Origin: Mesobacillus jeotgali
Lineage (GTDB): Bacteria > Bacillota > Bacilli > Bacillales > Cytobacillaceae
NCBI RefSeq assembly: GCF_031759225.1
Contig: NZ_CP134494.1
Span: forward strand, 2,664,501-2,728,500
Length of the DNA stretch: 64,000 nt
Reading direction: 5' to 3'
Shown here one piece after another: positions 1 to 7,468 of this stretch; the first letter of the stretch is position 1, and every line of letters starts with the position of its first letter. A program made the position numbers and the translations under genes. A model generated the notes under the pieces. It made no database searches and had not been told where the DNA came from. It worked only from the letters and a program-made list of their open reading frames with translations.

Positions 1-878
1 AGCGCCTGCCATGATGCCCCATGCACTTGGGGAATGCATCTTAATGAATAGGCGTCCTGGACCCTTTTTTCACCTTGCCGAGTCGTCAGCTTGCTGCCTG
101 CCAGTAAATCCCTCATGCGCTCCGCTACATCCGTTTGCTGCTGGTAGCCGCGCGCTTTATGAATCGCGGGATGGAATGCGTCAATGACACCTTCCAAACC
201 TTCCATTGTAAGGGCAGCAATCCATTCTGATTGATGTCCCAGATCTTTTGCTTCGATCCAGTTGACCACACCCATTGCCGTCATTGCCTGCGTTCCATTA
301 ATCAGCGCCAAGCCTTCTTTAGCCTGTAATACAATTGGCTCAAGACCTTCTTTTTTATATGCTTCTTCTGTCGGGCATACCCTTCCCTGATAGAAGACCT
401 TACCCTCACCTAACAATACTAATGCCAGATGCGAGAGTGGCGCTAAATCACCAGAAGCACCAAGTGAGCCCTGCTGCGGGACAACCGGATGGATCCGCAG
501 GTTGAGCAAATCCCTCAACCTTTCAGCGATGAGCGGCCTGATACCGGAAAAACCTTTAATCAACGCATTCAGCCTGAGTAAAATCATCGCACGTGAAACG
601 ACCTCGGGGAACGGCTCTCCTACTCCGCAGGCATGAGACCTGATCAGGTTTAACTGCAATGCATTGACATCTTGTTCATCAATGATGACATCGCTGAATT
701 TACCGAATCCTGTATTGATTCCATAGATTGTACGCTTGTCGGCAACGATCTTCTCTACTGCTTCCCTGCTCTCGGTAACCTTCTTCATGCTTTCGGGACT
801 GATGGCGACTGCCTCGTCGAAGTAGCAGACCTGCCTGATTTGCTCCAAAGATAACGTTTCTCCCGTTAAAACAACCAT
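1..878 (-). CDS. hutH: Histidine ammonia-lyase, C-terminal part off the window
   Basis: The gene runs off the left edge; 292 codons of the roughly 505 usual for the family are present. HutH deaminates histidine to urocanate, the first step of cytoplasmic histidine breakdown. The Ala-Ser-Gly triad that cyclises to the MIO cofactor is at residues 141-143 within [11 protein letters not shown], exactly where expected, and an [13 protein letters not shown] block lies at the cut end. The start at 878 is set by AGGAGG nine bases upstream. It lies downstream of hutP, separated by a terminator that HutP probably controls. Identity is certain from the sequence. Confidence 0.97.
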   Translation of the reverse strand, partial: MVVLTGETLSLEQIRQVCYFDEAVAISPESMKKVTESREAVEKIVADKRTIYGINTGFGKFSDVIIDEQDVNALQLNLIRSHACGVGEPFPEVVSRAMILLRLNALIKGFSGIRPLIAERLRDLLNLRIHPVVPQQGSLGASGDLAPLSHLALVLLGEGKVFYQGRVCPTEEAYKKEGLEPIVLQAKEGLALINGTQAMTAMGVVNWIEAKDLGHQSEWIAALTMEGLEGVIDAFHPAIHKARGYQQQTDVAERMRDLLAGSKLTTRQGEKRVQDAYSLRCIPQVHGASWQA

Positions 879-900
879 TAAAGTAACCTCCTGATCGGAT

Positions 901-947
901 AAAATAAAAAGGAGACGACAATGGCATACTTAACCATCATCGCCTCC
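901..947 (-). terminator. Conditional terminator between hutP and hutH
   Basis: Reading the reverse strand, a 14-bp stem with three G-U pairs (arms 934-947 and 911-924) is followed by a T-rich tract at 901-910. It sits between hutP and the hutH ribosome-binding site. In B. subtilis, HutP bound to histidine and Mg opens such a terminator. The stem is seen directly; HutP control is by analogy. Confidence 0.85.
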
Positions 948-975
948 TACTGACTAGTGGACTATAGGCAATGCA
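948..975 (-). promoter_or_regulatory. Possible HutP-binding UAG triplets
   Basis: Just before the terminator the transcript contains two UAG triplets separated by four bases (UAGUCAGUAG), the spacing known for HutP RNA sites. A further UAG lies five bases upstream instead of four, so the site is imperfect. Confidence 0.55.
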
Positions 976-978
976 ACT

Positions 979-1413
979 TTATATGTGATTAATTCCTAAA
1001 CCGACCGTTTCGTGTTCAGATCCTTTTACAGGCGCGCCAATCGTTCCATAAAAAGCGACGGCGATCCATTCTCCTTCTTCTTCATCGGAAAATGGTGTAC
1101 CACGGACAACCGCAAAACGAAGGCCGACAGTACGGCTCATTTCACCAATGGACAGATGGCCTCGTGTCACCCCTTCCATGCCTTCCATGATTGCATGGTA
1201 TAACGCATGGGTTTCACGATACAAATTTGGATGGATGAGACCATGACGTTTGGCAGCTGTCTCCACTGCTGAAATAACTTTTTGCATATTCATCGATCCT
1301 ACTTTGCCAAGGCAATAGCTTACCCCTTTTAAAGTATCCTGAAAAAAAGCCATTTCTGCTTCTGTGAATGATGCCAGCAGGATCGCTGTTTTCCCAATCG
1401 CTAATTTACTCAT
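979..1413 (-). CDS. hutP: HutP, histidine-responsive antiterminator of the hut operon
   Basis: This 144-residue protein has the full length and sequence of HutP, including [20 protein letters not shown] and the C-terminal [22 protein letters not shown]. HutP is a hexameric RNA-binding protein. With L-histidine and Mg it binds UAG-type triplets and destabilises a terminator, letting transcription enter hutH. Both elements lie immediately downstream here. The SD is GGGG about seven bases before the ATG. A CodY-like box overlaps the upstream region. Confidence 0.95.
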   Translation of the reverse strand: MSKLAIGKTAILLASFTEAEMAFFQDTLKGVSYCLGKVGSMNMQKVISAVETAAKRHGLIHPNLYRETHALYHAIMEGMEGVTRGHLSIGEMSRTVGLRFAVVRGTPFSDEEEGEWIAVAFYGTIGAPVKGSEHETVGLGINHI

Positions 1414-1422
1414 GACCGACCC

Positions 1423-1437
1423 CGTTTTCTGAATTTT
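1423..1437 (-). promoter_or_regulatory. CodY-like box before hutP
   Basis: The reverse strand reads AAAATTCAGAAAACG, 11 of 15 matches to the CodY consensus AATTTTCWGAAAATT. It lies between the predicted promoter and the hutP start. CodY represses hut in B. subtilis; here this is inferred from the motif only. Confidence 0.4.
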
Positions 1438-1462
1438 ACCTATTGACTAATAACTTATATTA

Positions 1463-1491
1463 AGTTTATGTTTCCTTGATGTGAATGTCAA
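1463..1491 (-). promoter_or_regulatory. Predicted sigma-A promoter of hutPH
   Basis: The reverse strand has a perfect TTGACA (1486-1491) with a 17-bp spacer to TAAACT (1463-1468). The -10 box matches four of six positions. Confidence 0.5.
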
Positions 1492-1551
1492 CAGATATGG
1501 TAAATTTTAGTATTCTAATATAGTAGTATGATACCATGTTAAAGCATTGAA

Positions 1552-1575
1552 AAAAGCGCCCATCCAGGCGCTTTT
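1552..1575 (-). terminator. Terminator of the gene at 1579-2160
   Basis: A 9-bp stem, AAAAGCGCC with GGCGCTTTT and a six-base loop, followed on the reverse strand by T's. It could also act on the forward strand. Confidence 0.75.
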
Positions 1576-1578
1576 CGG

Positions 1579-2160
1579 TTATCTATTTTCCATTGACTCT
1601 GCAAGACCAAAAAGAAATCCATAGATCAGATTATAAGCCTCTCCGATGGATAGATCCTCCTTGTATCCTTCAATTCCATTGAATGCGAAATTCAAGCTCC
1701 ATACTCCTTCATTTGCATCAAAGATCAAATCGAATCTAGAACCCTCACCATGCAGGTTTTCCCCCAGGTATTTCTTGATGTCCGATTCATATTTCTTTTG
1801 AAGCTTTAGTCCGAGCATGACATCAAATGTACCGAATACATCATCCTTCTCAAAACTGACGGCATCCACTCCAATCAAGTCAAACCACCTGGATTCCAAA
1901 TACATGAATTCATTTTTTCGTTCTTTGAAATAACCAATTGGCTGACTAAGGAATTGGGATGATTCTTCACCGAGGAACTCTTCAGTCTCTTTGTTGCCTC
2001 TTTCTATATATGCATCTCTGAACCGAGCTCCGTGCTCTAATTCTTTTACATGAACCCCATTAAGAAGTCCATGACGTTCTGCATATTCTTTTTCTTCATT
2101 ATGTAATTCAACTGTACCCCCTTGAGATCCTATATACTTCTCTACCTGTTCTTTCAACAT
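1579..2160 (-). CDS. Hypothetical cytoplasmic protein
   Basis: The protein has 193 residues if it starts at the Met preceded by AAGGAGG at eight bases; an upstream in-frame Met at 2223 lacks such a site. It is soluble, acidic and charged, with no signal peptide or membrane segment. I do not recognise a catalytic motif. The C-terminal part (SIGEAYNLIYGFLFGLAE) looks like an amphipathic helix. It is a single gene closed by the terminator at 1552. Similar proteins occur in Bacillus genomes without known function; no role is assigned. Confidence 0.8.
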   Translation of the reverse strand: MLKEQVEKYIGSQGGTVELHNEEKEYAERHGLLNGVHVKELEHGARFRDAYIERGNKETEEFLGEESSQFLSQPIGYFKERKNEFMYLESRWFDLIGVDAVSFEKDDVFGTFDVMLGLKLQKKYESDIKKYLGENLHGEGSRFDLIFDANEGVWSLNFAFNGIEGYKEDLSIGEAYNLIYGFLFGLAESMENR

Positions 2161-2286
2161 TTGGATGGCCTCCTTAATCGTTTTGGTGATATTTATATTG
2201 AATGTAAAATAGGCAAATAGCAAATTTTCTAGATCAGTTTTCCCAGAATTTCTTTAAGAATTTCTTTTGTATAGTCACATCCCCAT

Positions 2287-2314
2287 ACAAACCACTGCTT
2301 TTCCCCATATCTTG
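2287..2314 (+). promoter_or_regulatory. Sigma-K-like promoter of the coat gene
   Basis: AC at 2287-2288, a 17-bp gap, then CATATCTTG at 2306-2314, one mismatch from the sigma-K pattern AC-N16/17-CATANNNTA. It fits a late mother-cell coat gene but is a short motif. Confidence 0.45.
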
Positions 2315-2355
2315 TTAGTATAACACCACTCTATAAGAAAGGAGAGGCGCGTTTT

Positions 2356-3045
2356 ATGAATTATTATTACAAAAATGACCATCGACCTGACGATGATTAC
2401 GATCATAAAAAGGAAAAGTCCAGGGACCGCAATATGGGTAAGCGTAAAAAATATGATGACCATAAGGATTGGGATGATCATAAGGATTGGGAGAAGCAAA
2501 AAGACAAAGATAAGCATAAAGATTGGGATGATGACGATTGTGGCTGCCAAAAAGGCCACCATGATGATAAACATTCCCATCATTGTGTGTGCAAAAAGGT
2601 CAGGGACATTAATGATGCACAGCATAAAGTAAAGCAGAATAAAGATGGTTGTGATGTCAGCTGTGAAAGATCAATCAGAGAACTCTTAAATCAGTGCAAA
2701 CAGTCGAATTACGATACCATTCCATTCAAACTATTATGCGGATGCAGCAAAGGCGACTGTGAGACCTTCGTGGGTACCGGCGTTGTAAAAATCGATGGAT
2801 GCTTTTATGATATCAAGTCTACTTTTTTCCGTGTAGTTGATTTTACAAAGGGTTCCAAATGCTGTGCGATCCTCGAGTTGCTCTGCCCGGAACGTTGTGA
2901 AGGGAAACAACATGGAATTGAAGGCTTCGTAAGGACGGGGGCTTGTTTCGAAGTAGATTTAAAAGATTTCGTCGGCATTACCTGCTTCCCGCCAGTAAAA
3001 GCGAAGAAAATGGATCCTAAGAAGCTATTATGCTCTGGACGTTGA
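2356..3045 (+). CDS. CotY/CotZ-family spore coat protein with Asp/Lys/His-rich N-terminus
   Basis: The C-terminal two thirds (from about residue 75) follow the CotY/CotZ/ExsY plan of cysteine-rich proteins that crosslink into the spore crust or exosporium. The features are CVCKKV, NLLNQC-like spacing, DTIPFKLLCG, a paired Cys in KCCAILELL, and CFEVDLKDFVGITCF. The first 75 residues are an unusual extension with repeated DHKDW units and almost only D, K, H, W and R. The SD AAAGGAGAGG fixes the start. A strong terminator follows. The neighbours are CsxC-like spore-surface genes, supporting a spore-surface role. Confidence 0.88.
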   Translation: MNYYYKNDHRPDDDYDHKKEKSRDRNMGKRKKYDDHKDWDDHKDWEKQKDKDKHKDWDDDDCGCQKGHHDDKHSHHCVCKKVRDINDAQHKVKQNKDGCDVSCERSIRELLNQCKQSNYDTIPFKLLCGCSKGDCETFVGTGVVKIDGCFYDIKSTFFRVVDFTKGSKCCAILELLCPERCEGKQHGIEGFVRTGACFEVDLKDFVGITCFPPVKAKKMDPKKLLCSGR

Positions 3046-3062
3046 TTTTCCTGAATAAGTAA

Positions 3063-3105
3063 ACAAAACACCCACCCCACATCTATGTGGGGTTCTGTTT
3101 TGCGT
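3063..3105 (+). terminator. Terminator of the CotY/CotZ-type gene
   Basis: A 9-bp perfect stem, ACCCCACAT/ATGTGGGGT with a two-base loop, is flanked by AAAACA and TGTTTTG that extend the pairing. Confidence 0.8.
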
Positions 3106-3292
3106 TTGAATCTCAGCACTTGTCCCGAATCCTATTAACTCCACTTCCCTGATAATAAAAATATGTGATTGCCCTCTATCATTCGTCTATTCATTTAGTG
3201 TAGTACTGGCATATAAAATAGTAAGTCAAAAGAAAGGAGCAGACTTATACTGTTTCTTACTGCTTTTGATTAAAAAAAAAGGAGTGAAAGAT

Positions 3293-4105
3293 ATGAAGAG
3301 AAATACAGGTTGCAATTCAAACCATGGCTGCCCGCCACAGCTTTCATGTGATGAAGCTAAGACGCTTCGGGTTGATTGCGATAATGATTCTTACTATCCT
3401 TATGGCAATTACCTTCAGTATCCAGTCGCTGACATTGATGTAGCGCTAGCTGAAGTTGAGCTGCAAGTTGAGGTAGAAAGCGACATTGAACTTCCTACAG
3501 CAGCACGCGAGATCAAGCATATGCGCAGGAATGTATCTCTTACACAATGTAAGGCAATCCGTTCAGCAATGGACTATGACAAGGTTAAACTCTATATAAC
3601 TGGAGTTGTCCACAAGAATATCCAATATGTAGAACAGTGTAGCGGAGTATTGAAGGACTACAGCGTCGATGTACCATTCACTTGCAGCCAGGCTGTCAAA
3701 GTTTACAATTACCCAGATTACGAACACTTGAGCCAAAAGAACACTGTGTACGAAAGAAGATTCATTGACAAGAAAGGCCATGGTGCTGATAACTGTACTT
3801 CTGGTGCGTATACGTATGAGTACTACAATGAGCCGATTGACTGCAAATTGCTTGCATCTTTTGTCAATGACCTTGACCTTTACAAGGATTTTGACAACTG
3901 GGGCCGATTCAGCAGAATCACAGAAAAGATGGAAGTCGGCTTATTCTTCAAATTGCTTCAGAAACAGCAGGTAAATTTAGGGTACTGCTATGGCGGCAAA
4001 GAAGAAGAATCCTCTTCTTCCTGCGACACAGGCTACAAGATGGACCATCAGCCTAAGAGCATGAAAGACAGGATGAAAGAACTAATGAAGCGGCATGAAA
4101 GTTAA
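3293..4105 (+). CDS. CsxC-family spore-surface protein (paralogue 1)
   Basis: The protein has 270 residues from the Met that follows AAGGAG by eight bases; an earlier Met at 3266 lacks an SD. The core ADIDVALAEVELQVEV, EIKHMRRNVSLTQCKAI, ITGVVHKNIQYV and YSVDVPFTC matches the two paralogues at 5386 and 6498. I relate this family to the CsxC exosporium proteins, whose VxKNIQY block also resembles the SPOCS fold. The N-terminus has several Cys and Tyr residues and the tail is Ser- and Lys-rich. Placement beside the coat gene suggests deposition on the spore. Function beyond structure is unknown. Confidence 0.8.
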   Translation: MKRNTGCNSNHGCPPQLSCDEAKTLRVDCDNDSYYPYGNYLQYPVADIDVALAEVELQVEVESDIELPTAAREIKHMRRNVSLTQCKAIRSAMDYDKVKLYITGVVHKNIQYVEQCSGVLKDYSVDVPFTCSQAVKVYNYPDYEHLSQKNTVYERRFIDKKGHGADNCTSGAYTYEYYNEPIDCKLLASFVNDLDLYKDFDNWGRFSRITEKMEVGLFFKLLQKQQVNLGYCYGGKEEESSSSCDTGYKMDHQPKSMKDRMKELMKRHES

Positions 4106-4114
4106 CACGCAAGC

Positions 4115-4146
4115 AAGGGTGTCTCACCTGAGGCACCCTTTTTTTC
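4115..4146. terminator. Bidirectional terminator between convergent spore genes
   Basis: A 12-bp stem (4115-4126 with 4129-4140, one G-T pair) with a CC loop, followed by seven T's. It serves the forward gene ending at 4105; the reverse gene starting at 5263 ends nearby at 4148. Confidence 0.85.
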
Positions 4147-4147
4147 C

Positions 4148-5263
4148 TTATAGAGAAAGCAGCTTTTGTAAGTCGAGGGATTGTTTCTGATAGAGATCAA
4201 TTTGCATCCTTGCCGTACCCTGGATCATGACTCTGTCGTTTTGTATGAATTGTTCATTCCATATACAATGCAAGCCTGATAGGCTAATTTCCACTTTTTC
4301 AACTAAACTCTCACGATACTCGCGGGTATAACCTTCTTCCATTCCAAGACTAGAAGTGAATAAATATTCCTTGTTATTCTTGGAAGATAGCTCGGGCTGA
4401 TGGATCCATTTTACCGGAATGATCTTTTTCCATGGGATGTGAATCATGAGAGAGTGCATGGTCCCTGATTTATCAGTACATGCATAATCGATATTCAACA
4501 GAAGGGTGCCTTTGGTGAATAAGCTGGCTGAAGGCAGCAATACCTCAGCATCAATCGAGTGAAGTGAACACTCTACATTAGACACAGCCGAAATTGGTCT
4601 CGCAAGTGTGAATGTGTCAAAAATGTCAATTTCAAGATCTACATCTGCCAGGTGTAACGGCAGCCTCACTTTCGTCATTTCCGTCTTTGAATTCTTTCCA
4701 CTATATGCGGCAGTTGCTAATTTCATAGGGTCCGAGGACGATTCAGCGGATTCATATTGATAGTCAGTGGATTCATAATGATTTTCAACTGATTCATCAA
4801 GGTCTTCATAATAATAAGGTTCGTCCGTGGATTCATCTAAAGCTAATAACTGATCTGCAACCTTATCTGAAAGATTGCTGGACTCATCAAATAGTATTTC
4901 ACTAGAGGATTCCTCATAATTTTCCTGCGGTTCCTCTTCTATATAATCCTCGATTCCGCCCACAACCTCTAATAAGTCACTTGATTCTTCCTCGACTTCC
5001 TCCATTGTAAATTGTCTCCTAGAAGAAGGTTTTTCTTCGACACTTTTAATAACAGGAGGAGCGAGAATCAACGGCTTCCCTGAACTCTTTCCCTTAGGCC
5101 TGAATCCAGTTTCATTGAAATCTCGGGCTAGAACCTTATCGATTTCATCGAATACTTCATCCATTTCTGAGTCAACCCTCGATTCCTCATGACCCAATGA
5201 ATGATTTCGCCAATTGCCCTGGAATAAATTCATTTCATGTAACGTTCTATTTCTTTTTTCCAT
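4148..5263 (-). CDS. Divergent CsxC-like protein with long acidic Ser/Glu-rich N-terminus (paralogue 4)
   Basis: The protein has 371 residues. Residues 1-190 are acidic and low in complexity, with repeated Glu-Ser-Ser and Tyr-Glu-Ser units. The rest resembles the CsxC-like core in order and spacing (RLPLHLADVDLEIDIF, ECSLHSIDAEVLLPSASLF, KGTLLLNIDYAC, MIHIPWKKI, VEISLSGLHCI). The KNIQY motif is replaced by LNIDYAC, so it is distant. No strong SD precedes the Met at 5263; an in-frame stop lies eight codons upstream, so the start is close to this. It is probably a spore-surface protein; that is inferred from context and similarity. Confidence 0.7.
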   Translation of the reverse strand: MEKRNRTLHEMNLFQGNWRNHSLGHEESRVDSEMDEVFDEIDKVLARDFNETGFRPKGKSSGKPLILAPPVIKSVEEKPSSRRQFTMEEVEEESSDLLEVVGGIEDYIEEEPQENYEESSSEILFDESSNLSDKVADQLLALDESTDEPYYYEDLDESVENHYESTDYQYESAESSSDPMKLATAAYSGKNSKTEMTKVRLPLHLADVDLEIDIFDTFTLARPISAVSNVECSLHSIDAEVLLPSASLFTKGTLLLNIDYACTDKSGTMHSLMIHIPWKKIIPVKWIHQPELSSKNNKEYLFTSSLGMEEGYTREYRESLVEKVEISLSGLHCIWNEQFIQNDRVMIQGTARMQIDLYQKQSLDLQKLLSL

Positions 5264-5385
5264 CTTTAATGGAAGGGTCTGCTTTTATTGCAACCTATCC
5301 CTGCCCTCCTTTCTCTAGAGAGGTCAAAACATAAAGGGGCATATACTAATGATGCCTAGTATAATACCCCGCCTTAAACTGTTAT

Positions 5386-6165
5386 TTATTCTGATTCGTC
5401 ATAGCAATCTGGATCATTTGTTGCTGAAGAAACGCGGATTTGTTGATTTTGAAGAACACGTACAGTAAAGTCGATGACCATTTTCTCTTCGATTGTCTGG
5501 AAATATCCTTCATCAATTGGATGAGATGTTGGAAGCGGCTGACGGTCAATTGCTTCATCCCATTCGATGATTTGGCTTGAAACTAATTCACAGAAAGGCA
5601 ATTCATTATAATGTTGAGAGCTTTCCTGGTGGAATTGGCTCAGGTCACTTGTCAGCAATTCATCTTTTTCCGGGAATCCAGTTGACAAAGGTTTAGAGAC
5701 GAAGAAATCAAATTCCTTCCGGTTGTTCACTTGCGGCATGACAGGATGGGAAAGGAAGTGCTTTACCTCTGTCACTACCTGGAACGGAATGTCAACAGTA
5801 TATGAGTGCAGGTCAGAAGCTACTGATGAGGATGTAGAAGCTTCAATTTCCTGGCTCGGACTTGCATATTGGATGTTCTTCCTTACAAACCCTTTGATAA
5901 ATAATTTATTCGTTGGCAATAGCAGTCTGCATTGAGTCAATTTGATCCTCTTTTTAATATCCTTAATCTCTAGCACCGGCTCTGGGAAATTGATCATCGT
6001 ATCCAGATTCACGTGCAGGGTCAGCTCCGCCAGGACGACTGGAACTTTCGTTACGACCTTTCCTAGGCTTACATGTGGATGGTGATGCTTTGGTGTGCAT
6101 TCAAAGTGATCTGTTGAAGGCTTACACTCAAAATCAGGCTTTTTATTTTTATCTAGTTCAAACAT
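5386..6165 (-). CDS. CsxC-family spore-surface protein (paralogue 2)
   Basis: The protein has 259 residues, with AAGGAGG well placed before the Met. After a Cys/His-rich start (FECKPSTDHFECTPKHHH) comes the shared core: VPVVLAELTLHV, EPVLEIKDIKKRIKLTQC, LFIKGFVRKNIQYA, YTVDIPFQV and a second block ending VRVLQNQQIRVSS. It is closest to the protein at 6498 and both lie on the reverse strand, suggesting tandem duplication. A sequence matching the sigma-K pattern exactly lies upstream, so expression late in the mother cell is likely. Role: exosporium or coat component, by family. Confidence 0.83.
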   Translation of the reverse strand: MFELDKNKKPDFECKPSTDHFECTPKHHHPHVSLGKVVTKVPVVLAELTLHVNLDTMINFPEPVLEIKDIKKRIKLTQCRLLLPTNKLFIKGFVRKNIQYASPSQEIEASTSSSVASDLHSYTVDIPFQVVTEVKHFLSHPVMPQVNNRKEFDFFVSKPLSTGFPEKDELLTSDLSQFHQESSQHYNELPFCELVSSQIIEWDEAIDRQPLPTSHPIDEGYFQTIEEKMVIDFTVRVLQNQQIRVSSATNDPDCYDESE

Positions 6166-6205
6166 ACATGGCTCCTCCTTAGAACTCCTTAGAGTGAAGA
6201 TGTTC

Positions 6206-6232
6206 TATCCTATGCGCTTAGACTTTTTGGGT
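6206..6232 (-). promoter_or_regulatory. Sigma-K promoter of the CsxC-like gene at 5386
   Basis: The reverse strand reads AC, 16 bases, then CATAGGATA (6206-6214), an exact match to AC-N16/17-CATANNNTA, about 40 bases before the start codon. Confidence 0.65.
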
Positions 6233-6408
6233 CTAGGCGTATGCCCCTATGTTTTCGGGAAATTCAAGACAGATACCCGGTGTGAACCCTTTATTTATTT
6301 GTGATGTACTGGCCAAACACCCACACAAAAAATTTTTTGACGCTTTTTTTCCTTCTATTGTCAATTAGCAAAAAGTGTTAATCGTGAATATGTATGGAAC
6401 ATAAAGAC

Positions 6409-6456
6409 AAAAAAACATGGCGGCGCCAGATTTTTCTGGACTTCGCCATGCTTTTA
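6409..6456 (-). terminator. Terminator of the gene at 6498-7265
   Basis: On the reverse strand GCATGGCG and CGCCATGT close a long stem with an inner CCAGA/TCTGG helix, followed by seven T's. The remaining part of the gap 6166-6497 holds only the promoter of the gene to its left; no gene was seen. Confidence 0.85.
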
Positions 6457-6497
6457 TCGCCTTGAAAGTTTCTGTATTAATGGAATCCTGCTACTTC

Positions 6498-7265
6498 TTA
6501 ATCCCCATCGAATAAATCAGAGATATCGATTTGCTGGTTTTGATAAACTCTCACACGAAATTGCAGGAATGTTTTTTCAATGATCGTTTGGAATGTCCCT
6601 TCCTCGAATGGCCCATTATTAGGCAGCGGATAACGGTCGATTGCTTCATCCCATTGTACAATGCTGCTTTCCACTAATTCACAATATGTGATTGGGTTAT
6701 AGTTCTGAGTGCTTACCTGATGGAATTGTGACAAGTCGCTTGATAATAATTCGTCCTTTTCAGGGAATCCATGTCCTAGCTTTTGAGCTCTGAAGAAATC
6801 AAACTCATCACGAGTATTCGCTACAGGTAAAATTGGTCCTCTAATGAAGCGATCGCGTGTCAGGACAGTTACACACTCAAAAGGAACATCAACAGTCAAT
6901 GACCGGATTTCTGATGATACACAATCACTCTTAGCGTGATGGCAAGGTGTAGCATACTGGATATTCTTCCGGATGTAGCCTTTGATGAACAACGGGACGC
7001 CTGCTGTAGGGAATGTAGTCCCTAGAAGCAATCTGCATTGGACAATTTTCACCCGCTTTTTAATATCCTTAATTTCAAGTACTGGGTCAGGGAAGTGGAT
7101 TTCTGCTACAAGATGATCTGTTACTCTGACATCAGCCAGTGTTATAGGAAGGTTGGCAAGAGGTCCTACTCCAGCAGGAACCGCCCTAACATTTTCGCAT
7201 TCCGGCATTGAAGCAGATTTATTCACATTCACACAACCACGTGAACCTTTATGATCATTAGTCAT
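6498..7265 (-). CDS. CsxC-family spore-surface protein (paralogue 3)
   Basis: The protein has 255 residues; GGAGG lies eight bases before the ATG at 7265. It contains LPITLADVRVTDHLV, PVLEIKDIKKRVKIVQCRLL, LFIKGYIRKNIQYATP, LTVDVPFECVTVL, GFPEKDELLSSDLSQFHQ and VRVYQNQQIDISDLF. The GFPEKDELL-DLSQFHQ block is shared almost exactly with the protein at 5386. Upstream there is AATAGGATA, one base from a sigma-K -10, but no properly spaced AC. Spore-surface location is inferred from family and neighbourhood. Confidence 0.83.
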   Translation of the reverse strand: MTNDHKGSRGCVNVNKSASMPECENVRAVPAGVGPLANLPITLADVRVTDHLVAEIHFPDPVLEIKDIKKRVKIVQCRLLLGTTFPTAGVPLFIKGYIRKNIQYATPCHHAKSDCVSSEIRSLTVDVPFECVTVLTRDRFIRGPILPVANTRDEFDFFRAQKLGHGFPEKDELLSSDLSQFHQVSTQNYNPITYCELVESSIVQWDEAIDRYPLPNNGPFEEGTFQTIIEKTFLQFRVRVYQNQQIDISDLFDGD

Positions 7266-7468
7266 TCATATTTCCTCCTTTTTAATTTCTTGTACAATTT
7301 ATCCTATTCCTGCCAGGTTTTTTGGACTAGATGAATGAATCAGTACAAATGCGGATTTTTTCGCATTCTTTGAATTTTACACGATTGTAATTCTTTCATT
7401 CTATAAAAATTAGGTACTTGCACAATTGAACATGCATTTTGCATAGGATTCAAAAGGAGGAGGATAAA

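Noticed and set aside
2275..2625. 116-residue hydrophobic reverse-strand ORF
   Set aside because: It is the antisense image of the Asp/His/Lys repeats of the coat gene; no ribosome-binding site.
7266..7468. parC-type centromere repeats upstream of the ParM-like gene
   Set aside because: Only a small TGCG/CGCA inverted repeat and weak AATTG similarities were seen; no regular iterons.
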